DNA of 46,375 nt from Collinsella sp. GTDB taxonomy: Bacteria; Actinomycetota; Coriobacteriia; Coriobacteriales; Coriobacteriaceae. The DNA lies in NCBI GenBank assembly GCA_031295385.1, contig JAUMOL010000026.1:1-46375 (forward strand). Direction: 5' to 3'. The notes under the pieces are model-generated. The model searched no databases. It worked only from the letters and a program-made list of their open reading frames with translations, and had not been told where the DNA came from. Both the position numbers and the translations under genes were made by a program. This document shows, piece after piece, positions 34,243 through 44,265 of this stretch (the stretch's first letter is position 1; every line of letters starts with the position of its first letter).

Positions 34243-35661
34243 TTAAGCGTCTTTCTTGGCAGTCAAATACTCGATAAACTCGGGGCCGACGGTCGTAACG
34301 TCACCGGCACCCATAGTGAGCAGCAAGTCGCCCTCGCCCACCATCTGCTCGAGCTCCTGATTGAGCTCAAGACGGCTGGAGCAGTACACGACCTCCTTGC
34401 CAGGATGCTTGGCGCGCACGGTATCGGCGAGCATCTTAGAGGTAACACCCGGAATGGGCATCTCGCCAGCCGAGAACACATCAATCAGCAGCAGTTTATC
34501 GGCATTGGCAAATGCATCGGCAAAGTCGTCGCACAGGGCCTGCAGGCGCGAATAGCGGTGCGGCTGGAACACGACGTCGACATGCTTGTAGCCCAGCGAC
34601 GAAGCGGCAGCAAGCGTCGCCTTGATCTCGGTGGGGTGATGGCCGTAATCATCGACCACGGTGATGCCATCGATATCGCCCACGTGGGTAAAGCGACGGC
34701 GGACGCCCTCAAAGCTCGAGAGCGCCTTGGCGGCGGAGTCGATGTCAAGGCCCAGGACATGGGCGACGGTGAGCACCGCCGTGGCGTTGAGCATGTTGTG
34801 GCGACCGGGATTGCTCTTGATCTCCACAGCATGCTCAGTGCCGTCCTCAAAGCGAACGATAAAGTCACTCTGGATGCCCTTGACATCCGGGTGCATGCAG
34901 ACGATGTCGTTGCTCTCGGCAAAGCCGTAGGAAAGCACGTGACGGCCCGTCGACTTGGCGAGCTCGACCAGATGCGGGTCCTCACCGCAGACGATGACGG
35001 TGCCGTCCTCGCCCACCAGGCTCATGAATTTGGCGAAAGTTGCCTCGATCTCCTCGATACCCGAGTAGTGATCGAGGTGGTCGGCCTCGACGTTGGTCAC
35101 AATGACCACGTTGGGGTTCAGGAACAGGAAGGAGCTGTCGGACTCGTCGGCCTCGGCGACAAAGTAGTCGCCCGAGCCGTTCTTGCCGTTCGTGTCATAG
35201 CCCTCGACAATGCCGCCGATCAAGAAGCTCGGATCCAGGCCCATGCGGTCGAGCATGGTGGCGCACATCGAAGACGTGGTGGTCTTGCCATGCGTGCCGG
35301 CAACAGCGACGGTGGTGTAGCCGTGGCCCAAAGCAGAGAGCATCTTGGCACGGGGCCACACGGGAATACCAAGCTCGCGAGCGCGCACGAGTTCAGGGTT
35401 GGACTCCGGAATAGCGGTAGAGACAACAACCACGTCGGGCTTGACCTCGTCGATCGTGGCGGCCTCATGGCCCACATGCACCTTCACACCAGCGCGGGTA
35501 AGCTGGCGGATATAACGTGACGTCTTAAGGTCGGAGCCGGTAACGGCATAACCGCGCTCGTGCAGAACGAGGGCGATGCCGCTCATGCCGGCGCCGCCGA
35601 TACCGATAAAGTGGGCGCTCTTAAACTCGGGCGCGGAGGTTGCAGTCTGGGAATCAGCCAT
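34243..35661 (-). CDS. murC: UDP-N-acetylmuramate-L-alanine ligase
   Basis: A 472-residue ATP-dependent ligase adding L-Ala to UDP-MurNAc. HFIGIGGAGMSGIA is the N-terminal UDP site, AGTHGKTTTSSM the ATP P-loop, and VVDDYGHHPTEI the Mur ligase C-terminal block. ATG after AAGGAG (spacing 11); a nine-codon longer start is not conserved. A 97-base gap to murG could hold a secondary promoter (TTGGTG and a weak -10). Confidence 0.96.
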   Translation of the reverse strand: MADSQTATSAPEFKSAHFIGIGGAGMSGIALVLHERGYAVTGSDLKTSRYIRQLTRAGVKVHVGHEAATIDEVKPDVVVVSTAIPESNPELVRARELGIPVWPRAKMLSALGHGYTTVAVAGTHGKTTTSSMCATMLDRMGLDPSFLIGGIVEGYDTNGKNGSGDYFVAEADESDSSFLFLNPNVVIVTNVEADHLDHYSGIEEIEATFAKFMSLVGEDGTVIVCGEDPHLVELAKSTGRHVLSYGFAESNDIVCMHPDVKGIQSDFIVRFEDGTEHAVEIKSNPGRHNMLNATAVLTVAHVLGLDIDSAAKALSSFEGVRRRFTHVGDIDGITVVDDYGHHPTEIKATLAAASSLGYKHVDVVFQPHRYSRLQALCDDFADAFANADKLLLIDVFSAGEMPIPGVTSKMLADTVRAKHPGKEVVYCSSRLELNQELEQMVGEGDLLLTMGAGDVTTVGPEFIEYLTAKKDA

Positions 35662-35758
35662 GTGCTCGTGTACTCCTTGCGTAAACACTGCCTGTAACCC
35701 GTTAACTGTACCGCACCAACCGCATCAGCGCGAGGGCGACCGACGATATCCCGTCTAA

Positions 35759-36874
35759 CTAACGCAAACCCTCTACCGCATCCGCCAGAAGAGCGGCGGC
35801 CCTATCCTGAGCCAGACCACGCGCCGCCTGACGCATGGCGTCGCGCGCCGCCGCGTCATCGACCAGGTGCAGCAGCTCATCGGCAAAGGCAGAACCGTCG
35901 ATATCGGCATCGGCGCAGAGCACGCCGGCCCCGGCGTCGACCAGATAACGGGCATTGGTGGTTTGGTGATCGGCCGTGGCGTGCGGGTACGGCACGAGCA
36001 CCGAAGGCACGGCGAGTGCAGCGATCTCGGCCACGCTCGATGCGCCCGAACGCGAGAGCACCAAATCGGCAGCAGCCAGCATATCGCCCATGTTGTCGAT
36101 GTAAGGCTGGACGCGGTAACGCTTCGCCTCCTCGGGCGTCAGCGCCAAAGCGCGCTCGGTCTCCTCAAAGCCGTCGGCACCCGTCGAATGCAACACATAG
36201 AGGTTCTTGCGCGAAAGCAGCTCGTTTTTGAGCGAAGCCACGCGCTCGTTGAGGTGCTGGGCGCCAAGTGAACCGCCAAAGACGAGCAGCAGCGTAGCGT
36301 CCTCGGGAACGCCAAGTGCCTTGCGGCCGCGAGCGCGATCGCCCTCGATTACCGAGCGACGTACGGGGTTGCCGGTCATGAGCACGTGGCCAGGGTCACC
36401 TTCGCGCTCAAAGACCGAACGCGCTGCCGGCACCGAGATGCACACGCGGGCGGCGTGGGAGTTCATCATCTTGTTGGCCAGGCCCGGAACAGAGTTCTGC
36501 TCATGCAGCAGATACGGGACGCCCGCGCCCTTGCACCACCCCAGCAGCGGAACCTCGACATAGGCACCAAAACCGATGGCGGCATCGGGCTTGCCGACCT
36601 TTGAGAAATGACTGGCGAGCGCACGCTTGGCCTTGTTGACACGCCACAGCGAGGTCAGCGCCGTCCAAGGACGGGAGCGGTCGAAGCCCGTGACCGTAAT
36701 GGGCACAAAATCAAACCCAGCCTCGGGGACCAGACGACCCTCGAGCTTGCGCGACTGGCCCACGAACACAACGTGGTGGCCACGGTCACGCAGCTCTTCG
36801 GCCAAGGCGAGCGCGGGGTTGATGTGTCCTGCCGTGCCGCCGGCTGCAATAGCAACGGTCATTTTATCGGTCAT
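35759..36874 (-). CDS. murG: MurG lipid II synthase
   Basis: A 371-residue GT28 glycosyltransferase moving GlcNAc from UDP-GlcNAc to lipid I at the inner membrane face. GGTAGHINPALALAEEL is the N-terminal glycine loop. LLVFGGSLGAQHLNE and DLVLSRSGASSVAEIAAL are family blocks. The ATG after GAAGGGA overlaps the ftsW end by 11 bases; a second ATG four codons in is possible. Confidence 0.95.
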   Translation of the reverse strand: MTDKMTVAIAAGGTAGHINPALALAEELRDRGHHVVFVGQSRKLEGRLVPEAGFDFVPITVTGFDRSRPWTALTSLWRVNKAKRALASHFSKVGKPDAAIGFGAYVEVPLLGWCKGAGVPYLLHEQNSVPGLANKMMNSHAARVCISVPAARSVFEREGDPGHVLMTGNPVRRSVIEGDRARGRKALGVPEDATLLLVFGGSLGAQHLNERVASLKNELLSRKNLYVLHSTGADGFEETERALALTPEEAKRYRVQPYIDNMGDMLAAADLVLSRSGASSVAEIAALAVPSVLVPYPHATADHQTTNARYLVDAGAGVLCADADIDGSAFADELLHLVDDAAARDAMRQAARGLAQDRAAALLADAVEGLR

Positions 36875-38384
36875 GGTAGTCCCTTCGTACACGCGGTCCC
36901 TGGTCGTCGGTACGCAGACGCGCCGACGGGTCCGAGTTCAAATCGATTCGATTATATCCGCCGCCCGCATTGCGAGGAGTGGGGCGCTGAGGACGACCTT
37001 GCGGCACCGTTCGCTGACGCGGGCGGGCTGCCGGCTCGGTCGCAGAGCCATCCAGGACGGTAAAACCGTTACGCGAAGATCGCTCGCCGCGCACGTGGGG
37101 CAAGCCGGCGGTACTCTCATCCATAACGGCAAAGCTCTCACGGCGGCGGTCATACTCATCGCGGCGGGCGCTCTCGTACGAAACGCGCAGGATCAACCCG
37201 GCAAGCATGAGCGACACAATAATCGACGAACCGCCGTAGCTAATAAACGGCAACGGTTTGCCCGTCATGGGAAACACGTTGAGGATGCCCAGCGCGTTAA
37301 TCAAAAACTGCACCGCGAGAATGACCGCGGAGCCAGACGCCATGAGCGCGCCCCGACGATCGGTCGCCTGCTCGGCAATGCGAAACGCCGAGTAGATCAG
37401 CATCGCAAACACCAAGAAGAACAGCACGGTTCCGACAAAACCGACTTCCTCGCCAATGATGGCCAAGATGTAGTCGTTGTGTGCCTCGGGCAGATACGAG
37501 TACTTCATGGTTGAGTTGCCGATGCCACGGCCGAACAGACCGCCCGAGGCAAAGGCCATGATGGCAAGCGTGGCCTGATAGCCGTCACCATACTCGTCGG
37601 CCCAAGGGTTCAAGGCAACCTGAATACGCACCATACGGTACGGCTCTGCGACAAGCGCAATCACGATCACGAGAATGCCGAAGATTAGCACGCCGATGAT
37701 AAATCTGGGGTCGAGACCCGCAAACAACGCCATGCACATGAGGGTCAACAGGATGATCAGGACAGTACCGAAATCGGGCTGGATAAAAATCAGAAAGAGC
37801 GAAATGCCCAGGTAGATGCCCATCTTGCGAAGGAATTCGTTGATGTTGCCACCGGGCGAAAAGAAGCGATCAAGCATGATGGCCGAATACGCAATGGCAA
37901 ATGGCTTTAAAAACTCGGAAGGCTGGAACTGAATACCGGCGATGTTGAGCCAGCGCGTGGCGCCGCGGCTGCCGCTGCCCACCAAGAACACCAGAAGCAG
38001 TAGCCCTATCATGCCGATAAGGAAGATCCTGAGCACATCCTCCCCAAACCAGCTGTCCGGCAAAACGCGCACGATGGCAATCAGCGCCAGAACACCGACC
38101 ACGGCAAACGCGGCCTGTCGACCCAGAAAAAACGTCGCCGAGCCATTCTCGTGCAGCGCCTCGACCGAAGACGCCGAGTACACCATCAGCAGGCCAAAGC
38201 ATACCAAGGTAAACAAGCAGGCCATGAATATCAAACGGGGGCGCATGATACGGGCGGGAACGCCGGCAATATAGCGTTCGCTAAACGACTGCCCGCCGCG
38301 GCTGGAACGCGGTGTGGTGCGCCGCGAGGAAGCACGGTCCGAGTCGGGCCTCCTCATACCTTGTCGGGGGCTCTCCTCTCTCAC
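36864..38384 (-). CDS. ftsW: FtsW septal peptidoglycan glycosyltransferase (SEDS)
   Basis: A 506-residue SEDS protein with about ten helices that polymerises septal glycan from lipid II, working with FtsI. FQPSEFLKPFAI, FIQPDFGT and PFISYGGSSIIVSL are signature segments. It has a basic 45-residue N-terminal tail and a cytosolic C-terminal tail of about 100 residues rich in Arg, Pro and Gly. Start is GTG with AGGGG five bases upstream, eight bases after murD; an ATG at 38357 is the alternative. Confidence 0.94.
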   Translation of the reverse strand: MREESPRQGMRRPDSDRASSRRTTPRSSRGGQSFSERYIAGVPARIMRPRLIFMACLFTLVCFGLLMVYSASSVEALHENGSATFFLGRQAAFAVVGVLALIAIVRVLPDSWFGEDVLRIFLIGMIGLLLLVFLVGSGSRGATRWLNIAGIQFQPSEFLKPFAIAYSAIMLDRFFSPGGNINEFLRKMGIYLGISLFLIFIQPDFGTVLIILLTLMCMALFAGLDPRFIIGVLIFGILVIVIALVAEPYRMVRIQVALNPWADEYGDGYQATLAIMAFASGGLFGRGIGNSTMKYSYLPEAHNDYILAIIGEEVGFVGTVLFFLVFAMLIYSAFRIAEQATDRRGALMASGSAVILAVQFLINALGILNVFPMTGKPLPFISYGGSSIIVSLMLAGLILRVSYESARRDEYDRRRESFAVMDESTAGLPHVRGERSSRNGFTVLDGSATEPAARPRQRTVPQGRPQRPTPRNAGGGYNRIDLNSDPSARLRTDDQGPRVRRDYHDR

Positions 38385-38392
38385 CGCAACCC

Positions 38393-39799
38393 CTATTCCA
38401 TTTGTGATTTCGCTGTAGCGGCAAGCTGAGCCACGTAGTCCTTAAACACGCGGCCGCGCTCCTCATAGCCCGAGAACTCATCGAACGAAGAGCAGGCAGG
38501 AGAAAGTAAGATCACGTCACCACGGCTCGAAAGCGAACGGGCAACGTCCACGGCGTCGCGCAGGTCATCCGCCTGGGCGATATCCACATCGCCATCGACA
38601 TCGGCCTCGTCCATAGCGGCGGTGAAGCGCTCGCGCGCATCGCCAAAGCAGACGACCGAGCGCACGTTGTCCATAACGACGCGCGCGAAGTCCGTGAGCG
38701 GCGTGCCCTTATCGTGGCCGCCGAGCAGCAAGATCACGTCGTCATCGGGAAATGCCGTCAGTGCCTTCTCGACCGCATCGGTGTTGGTCGCCTTGGAATC
38801 GTTGACGTAGCGCACGCCGTCAATCTCGCCACACGGCTCCACGCGGTGCTCGAGCGGCTGGAACGAGGCAAGACCGCGGCAGACACCATCGACATCGGCA
38901 CCGACTGCCAAGGCAGCCGTGGCAGCGCACAGGGCATTGATAACATTGTGATGGCCCGAGATCTTGAGCTCGGATGTAGCGATGAGCGGGGTCTCGACAC
39001 CCTTCAGACGCACGATCATCTTGCCATCGCGCACAAAGGCGGCATCCTCGCCCTCAGGCTCGTCAAAGGCAACCTTGCAGATGCGACGACCCGGCGTGTA
39101 GATGTACTCATCGAACTCGTGAATGCCGGCGTCTTCGACGTCGACAACCACCAGATCGTCATCGACCATATTGTCAAACAGTTTAATCTTGGCAAGCGCA
39201 TAGTTCTTATGGCTCTTATGCCAGCCCAAGTGGTCGGGAGTGATGTTGAGCAGCACCGCCACGCGGGGGTGGAGCTCGGTTGTCGTAGCAATCTGATAGC
39301 TCGAGAGCTCAGCCACAAACCACTCGTTGTGGGCTCGGCCGTCAATCTCGTTGACCGGCGGCTCGCCGATGTTGCCGACAGCAACGCTGGCCTCGCCGGC
39401 AGCCTTAAGCAGAAAATCAGTCAGCGACGTGGTGGTCGTCTTGCCGTTGGTGCCCGTGATGGCAATCCAGTTATCGGGCGACAGGCGATAGGCAAACTCG
39501 GGCTCACCCATAATCTGGGCGGCATGCTCGCGCCCAGCCTTAAAGAAGCCCGAGAACTCCGAGATGCCCGGGCACGTCACGCATACGTCATAGGCGCCCT
39601 CGACCTGTTCGGTCCCATAGACAAACGACGCACCAGCAGCCTCGAGCGCACGCGTGGCGTCATTGGGCTCAGAGGTGCCACCGCCATACACGGTAACGGC
39701 ACTTACGCGCTCGGGATGTGCCAGCGCCCAGCGGGCGACATCGAGACCGGATTTGCCCTGACCCAAAACGAGCAGGCTAAAGACATCAGCAAGAGACAT
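38393..39799 (-). CDS. murD: UDP-N-acetylmuramoylalanine-D-glutamate ligase
   Basis: A 468-residue Mur ligase adding D-Glu. VLGQGKSGLDVARWAL is the N-terminal Rossmann-like start, ITGTNGKTTTTSL the ATP loop, ITPDHLGWH and VNDSKATNTDAVEKAL the substrate and C-terminal blocks. The ribosome site is weak (GGGATAG), suggesting coupling to mraY nine bases upstream. Confidence 0.96.
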   Translation of the reverse strand: MSLADVFSLLVLGQGKSGLDVARWALAHPERVSAVTVYGGGTSEPNDATRALEAAGASFVYGTEQVEGAYDVCVTCPGISEFSGFFKAGREHAAQIMGEPEFAYRLSPDNWIAITGTNGKTTTTSLTDFLLKAAGEASVAVGNIGEPPVNEIDGRAHNEWFVAELSSYQIATTTELHPRVAVLLNITPDHLGWHKSHKNYALAKIKLFDNMVDDDLVVVDVEDAGIHEFDEYIYTPGRRICKVAFDEPEGEDAAFVRDGKMIVRLKGVETPLIATSELKISGHHNVINALCAATAALAVGADVDGVCRGLASFQPLEHRVEPCGEIDGVRYVNDSKATNTDAVEKALTAFPDDDVILLLGGHDKGTPLTDFARVVMDNVRSVVCFGDARERFTAAMDEADVDGDVDIAQADDLRDAVDVARSLSSRGDVILLSPACSSFDEFSGYEERGRVFKDYVAQLAATAKSQME

Positions 39800-39808
39800 G
39801 AAAGACCA

Positions 39809-40828
39809 CTATCCCAACTGGAAGAACAGGGCAAGGCCAACGGCACCAAAGGCCGCAGCGATAATCCAAAAACGGATGACGACCTTGGTCTCGGCCCAGC
39901 CCTTCTTTTCGAAATGATGATGGATGGGCGCCATAAGGAAGACGCGCTTGTGCGTAAAGTGGAAGTAGACAACCTGAATCATGACCGACAGGGTCTCAAC
40001 GATAAACAGGCCGCCGATGATGAGGGAGACGACCTCGGTGTTGGTCATGATGGACGTGCAGGCAAACGCGGCGCCCAGGGCAAGCGAGCCGGTATCGCCC
40101 ATAAAGATGCTCGCCGGATAGCAGTTGAACCACAGAAAGCCCAAGCAGGCACCGGCACACGCGGTGCAGAAGATGGACAGGTTCACGTCTCCGTGCAAAA
40201 ACGCCATGGCAGCCATGGCGAGCATGGCAATCATGGAGGTGCCGCCGGCAAGACCGTCAAGGCCATCGGTCAGGTTCACGGCATTAGAAAGACCGGCGAT
40301 CATCAGCCAGCAAAAAACAATGTAGAACCACGGGAACGAAAGGCCGCAGATGGTGGTCGAAAGCACGCCAAGGTCAATCGTCAGGCCGCCGGGAAAACGA
40401 ATCTCGGGGGCGACGCCGCACCAGTTAACGGCAAGTACCGTAAAGGTGACACAGATAATGGTTAGGCCGATCATCTTGGCATGAGGCGTCAGACCGAGCG
40501 AGCGCCCATGCGTAACGGAGGTCAGGTCGTCGATCAGGCCCAGCACGCCGGTCGCCAGCGTGGCGAGCAGCACGAGCACGAGCTCGGTGGTGAGCTTGCC
40601 CATCAGCAGGCAGGTCAGCGAAATCGCAACAAGGATGATGACGCCGCCCATGGTCGGCGTTCCCTGCTTAACCAAATGACGCTTGGGGCCGTCGGCACGA
40701 ACCTGCTGGCCGATACCCTCGACCTTGAGCAGCTTGATCCACCACGGCATGAGCAGCAGCGCAATGGCAGCGGCGATGCCAAGCCCCAAAAAAGCCTGAT
40801 ACGTTGGATACGAGGGATTGCCGAACAT
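39809..40828 (-). CDS. mraY: MraY lipid I synthase
   Basis: A 339-residue integral membrane transferase placing phospho-MurNAc-pentapeptide on undecaprenyl phosphate. Ten helices; GTPTMGGVIIL, IDDLT (catalytic Asp pair), NAVNLTDGLDGLAGG, FMGDTGSLALG and the HHH motif in APIHHHFEKKGW are all intact. It starts three bases after the murF stop, after GAAGGTG. Confidence 0.97.
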   Translation of the reverse strand: MFGNPSYPTYQAFLGLGIAAAIALLLMPWWIKLLKVEGIGQQVRADGPKRHLVKQGTPTMGGVIILVAISLTCLLMGKLTTELVLVLLATLATGVLGLIDDLTSVTHGRSLGLTPHAKMIGLTIICVTFTVLAVNWCGVAPEIRFPGGLTIDLGVLSTTICGLSFPWFYIVFCWLMIAGLSNAVNLTDGLDGLAGGTSMIAMLAMAAMAFLHGDVNLSIFCTACAGACLGFLWFNCYPASIFMGDTGSLALGAAFACTSIMTNTEVVSLIIGGLFIVETLSVMIQVVYFHFTHKRVFLMAPIHHHFEKKGWAETKVVIRFWIIAAAFGAVGLALFFQLG

Positions 40829-40831
40829 GGG

Positions 40832-42256
40832 CTAGCACACACCTTCCACAAAGCGGTCGAGCTCAACAAAGCGGGAACCCTTGACCAGTACAACATCATG
40901 TTTTTCAAGCGCGCCGCCCATGCGGTCGAGCACCTGCTGATAATCGGAGAACACCTGGATGCGGTCCTCGTCCATGCCCATCATGCGCGCGGCATCGGCC
41001 ATAAGCTGGGCCAGCTCACCACCCACGCACGTCAGCATGTCGAGCTTCTTGGCGGCGGCATAGGCGCCCACGAGCTCATGCATGCGAGGAGCCTCATCGC
41101 CCATCTCGCCCATCTCGCCCAGGATCGCCATGCGAGACCCCGTGCACGAAAGCGAGCACAGTAGATCGAGGCCAGCAGCCATGGATTCGGCACTGGCGTT
41201 ATAGGAATCGTCGATGACGCGGGCACCGCTCTTGGCGCGCTTGATCTCCTGGCGGTGACCGGTGATCGTGAGGCCCCTAAAGGCAGCATCGATCTGCTCG
41301 GGCGTCAGGCCCAGGCGATAGGCAACCGCGGCGGCCTTAACGGCATTTGGGACGGACTGCACGCCGGGGATGGCAAGCATGGTATCGATCGTCTCGCCCT
41401 GGCCAAAATCGAGCGTAAAGACCGGACGGCCCTCGTCATCAACACGAATGTCGCGGGCACGGACCTCATCGTCGTCCGAGACGCCGGCCAGCATAACGTC
41501 GATACCAGCAGGCTGGGCGAACGTATCGCGAATGAACGGCGTAAAGTCGTCCTCACCGCCCAAAACCAGCAGCGGCAAGAAGTCGCCGGCGGCGCACATA
41601 CCCTGGACAATCTCGGCCTTAGCGCGGGCGATGTTCTCGCGGCTGCCCAAAATGCCGATGTGAGAGGTACCAATCTTGCTCACGATGGCAAGGTTGGGAT
41701 TGGCGGACTGGGACAGGCGCTCAATCTCGTGGAAATGGTTCATGCCCATCTCGAGCACCAGGACCTCGGTATCGGCCGGAGCGGAAAGCACCGTGAGCGG
41801 CATGCCGATCAGGTTATTGAAATTGCCCTTGGTGGCCCAGACACGATAGCGCTTGGCGAGCACGGCGGCGAGCACGTCCTTGGTCGTCGTCTTGCCGATG
41901 GAACCGGTAATACCAACGACCAGGCAGCCAAGCTCCAGGCGATACGTGTGCGCCAAACGCAGCAGAAACTCCTCGGGATCATCGGTCAGCAGGATGGCGC
42001 ACCCCTTGTCCTGCGCCAGCGAGACCAGCTCGGCCTCGGGCTCACGCGTCATCACGACGGCGCCGGCACCCGACTGGACGCCACGGGAAGCAAAATCATT
42101 GCCGTCGACGTTTTCACCGGGAAAGGCGACGAAAATCGTCCCTTCCTCGACCTGGCGCGAGTCGATAACGCACCCGCGGCATACCCGATCGGCTTCTCCC
42201 GTCACGGTTCGGGCCCCTGTTGCGGCCGCGAGGTTGTTGACGGCGATCTCTATCAT
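40832..42256 (-). CDS. murF: UDP-MurNAc-tripeptide-D-Ala-D-Ala ligase
   Basis: A 474-residue MurF adding D-Ala-D-Ala. GITGSIGKTTTKDVLA is the ATP loop, GNFNNLIGMPLTVL and IDDSYNASAESMAAGL are MurF blocks. GGGGAG precedes ATG. It follows ftsI directly: murE, normally between them, is missing. The 126-base gap before it holds a TACAAT (-10-like, 42294-42299 on the minus strand) with a poor -35. Confidence 0.95.
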   Translation of the reverse strand: MIEIAVNNLAAATGARTVTGEADRVCRGCVIDSRQVEEGTIFVAFPGENVDGNDFASRGVQSGAGAVVMTREPEAELVSLAQDKGCAILLTDDPEEFLLRLAHTYRLELGCLVVGITGSIGKTTTKDVLAAVLAKRYRVWATKGNFNNLIGMPLTVLSAPADTEVLVLEMGMNHFHEIERLSQSANPNLAIVSKIGTSHIGILGSRENIARAKAEIVQGMCAAGDFLPLLVLGGEDDFTPFIRDTFAQPAGIDVMLAGVSDDDEVRARDIRVDDEGRPVFTLDFGQGETIDTMLAIPGVQSVPNAVKAAAVAYRLGLTPEQIDAAFRGLTITGHRQEIKRAKSGARVIDDSYNASAESMAAGLDLLCSLSCTGSRMAILGEMGEMGDEAPRMHELVGAYAAAKKLDMLTCVGGELAQLMADAARMMGMDEDRIQVFSDYQQVLDRMGGALEKHDVVLVKGSRFVELDRFVEGVC

Positions 42257-42382
42257 TGCAGCTCCCCTGTAAACCTAATAATGCTATCGGCGTATTGTAT
42301 CCCAGCGCCGCACATGCGTGGTGCAGGGCATGTGAACACCCTCATATGGGACAACAAACCACGCCCCAAAGATTGTAACCCC

Positions 42383-44248
42383 CTACTTCGTGTGCGGGAT
42401 ACCCAGCACGTCGAGCGCGTTGGCCATAATGGACTGGAACGGCACCGCAGCGGCATCTGAGCCGCTCGGCGTTCCGTCGAGCGTGATATAGCACAGCACC
42501 TTGGGCGATTGTGCCGGTGCAAAGCCCATAAAGGACGACATGTAGTTCTCCTTGAGGTAGCCGCCGTTCTCGTCGGCACGTTCGGCCGTACCGGTCTTAC
42601 CCGCCACGTCATAGCCGTCAACCGCGCCGCCAACGCCCGTTCCCTCGGACACGACCGTCTGCATGCACGATGTCACCTGGGATGCGGCGTCCTCCGAAAT
42701 CGCGCGCTCGCCTTCGCCCCAGTCCTTCTCGTCGCCTTTGCTGGACTTATAGAAGTGCGGTGTCATCATCACGCCGCCGTTGGCGATGCCGCCCACGGCA
42801 CGTGCGATCTCAATCGGCGAGACAGACAGTGCCTGTCCAAAGCTCATCGAGCCCAGCGTGGCGCCGTCATACTGGTCACGCTCCTTGACGATACCCAGGC
42901 TCTCGCCCGGAAAATCTACACCAGAGCTGTGACCGATGCCCCACTTGTCCACATAGGTGGCAAAGTCGTCGGCACCGATCTTGCGCCCCACCAGGACAAA
43001 GCCCACGTTGGACGAACGGCGCATCATCTCGCGCACATCCATGGTCATGGCGTAGTCGCGCTTGTCGGCATCGGTGACGGTATCGTCGCCCACCTTGATG
43101 CTCGCCGGCACCTCAAACGACGTACTCGATCGCACGACACCCAAGTCGAAGCCGGCGCCCGCCACGAGCGTCTTAAAGACCGAGCCGGGCTCGTAGGCGT
43201 CGGTGACCAGGCGCAAGTTCATATCCTCGGTCTTGGCGTTTTCCAGATCGGTCTGGTCGTAAGTCGGATACGAGCAGGCTGCCAAGATCTCGCCTGTCGT
43301 AGGATCGGTGACCAGCGCCGAGCCGTTCTTGGCCTTTGTCTTCTCGACAGCCTCTGCCAGGGCATCCTCGGCCGCACGCTGGATATTGACGTCGAGCGTC
43401 GTCACGATATCAACGCCGTCGACCGCAGCCACCTTTTTATAGGCACCGCCCGCGATATAGCTGCCGTCCCTCGCGCGCTCGCGTACGAGAGAACCGTTCG
43501 TGCCGGTCAGAAGCTTGTTGTATTGCTTTTCGAGACCCGTCAAGCCGTCGTTGTCTACATTCACTACACCCAGCACCTGCGATGCCAGATTGCCGTATGG
43601 ATATACGCGCTTCATGGCCTGCTCAAAAAGCACGCCGGGCAGGTTCTTCTTCTCCAGCGCCGCAACATCGTCTTCGTCCACCTGGCGCTTGATATACACC
43701 CAGGTTCCATCGGACTCAACGAGCTTGCGGCAGGTCTTTTTATCGATTCCAGTTGCCTTGACCAGCGCCGACACCGTCTTGTCAACATCCTCGACAAGCT
43801 GCGGGTTCACGGCGATGTTGCGACATTCGACCGACGACGCCAACACGTTGCCGTTGCGGTCGTAGATGGTGCCGCGTTTGGCATAGAGGGTCTGCGCAAG
43901 CAGGCGGCGCGCATCGGCACGCTCGCGCAGTTTATCGGCTTCGACAATTTGATAGTCGGCAAGGCGAAAGACGCCCAAGCCCAAGCCAAGCCCGATGAAG
44001 CCCATGACGGCTTTGCGGCGAGGCAGAGGTGCGCCTGTGAGCCATTCGGTCGACGAACTCTTGCGCGACCTGGTGTTATGCACTTGAGGGCCGCCCGAGC
44101 CGCGAAGTCGCGACGCCGGGTCGTTGCCACGGGACTGCCCGGCGTTGTAAGATTGCCGACCCGTTCCTTGATAACCAGAACGTCCCCGCGACGAGGGACG
44201 TCCAGAACCGCGGCCCCCATCGGAACCGCGGCGATAGTCATTTGTCAT
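42383..44248 (-). CDS. ftsI: FtsI/PBP2-type septal transpeptidase
   Basis: A 621-residue class B penicillin-binding protein cross-linking septal peptidoglycan. N-terminal cytosolic tail of about 75 residues rich in Arg, Gly, Ser and Gln, then a membrane helix (about 80-97), pedestal domain with RGTIYDRNG, and the transpeptidase domain: SVFK with Ser356, SSN at 412-414, KTG at 551-553. No PASTA domain. It pairs with FtsW. The ribosome site is weak; starts 17 bases after ftsL. Confidence 0.95.
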   Translation of the reverse strand: MTNDYRRGSDGGRGSGRPSSRGRSGYQGTGRQSYNAGQSRGNDPASRLRGSGGPQVHNTRSRKSSSTEWLTGAPLPRRKAVMGFIGLGLGLGVFRLADYQIVEADKLRERADARRLLAQTLYAKRGTIYDRNGNVLASSVECRNIAVNPQLVEDVDKTVSALVKATGIDKKTCRKLVESDGTWVYIKRQVDEDDVAALEKKNLPGVLFEQAMKRVYPYGNLASQVLGVVNVDNDGLTGLEKQYNKLLTGTNGSLVRERARDGSYIAGGAYKKVAAVDGVDIVTTLDVNIQRAAEDALAEAVEKTKAKNGSALVTDPTTGEILAACSYPTYDQTDLENAKTEDMNLRLVTDAYEPGSVFKTLVAGAGFDLGVVRSSTSFEVPASIKVGDDTVTDADKRDYAMTMDVREMMRRSSNVGFVLVGRKIGADDFATYVDKWGIGHSSGVDFPGESLGIVKERDQYDGATLGSMSFGQALSVSPIEIARAVGGIANGGVMMTPHFYKSSKGDEKDWGEGERAISEDAASQVTSCMQTVVSEGTGVGGAVDGYDVAGKTGTAERADENGGYLKENYMSSFMGFAPAQSPKVLCYITLDGTPSGSDAAAVPFQSIMANALDVLGIPHTK

Positions 44249-44265
44249 ACTCAGCTACCGTCTTG

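Noticed and set aside
34405..40465. Long plus-strand frames over the mur genes
   Set aside because: All are antisense to conserved cell-wall genes with intact catalytic motifs.
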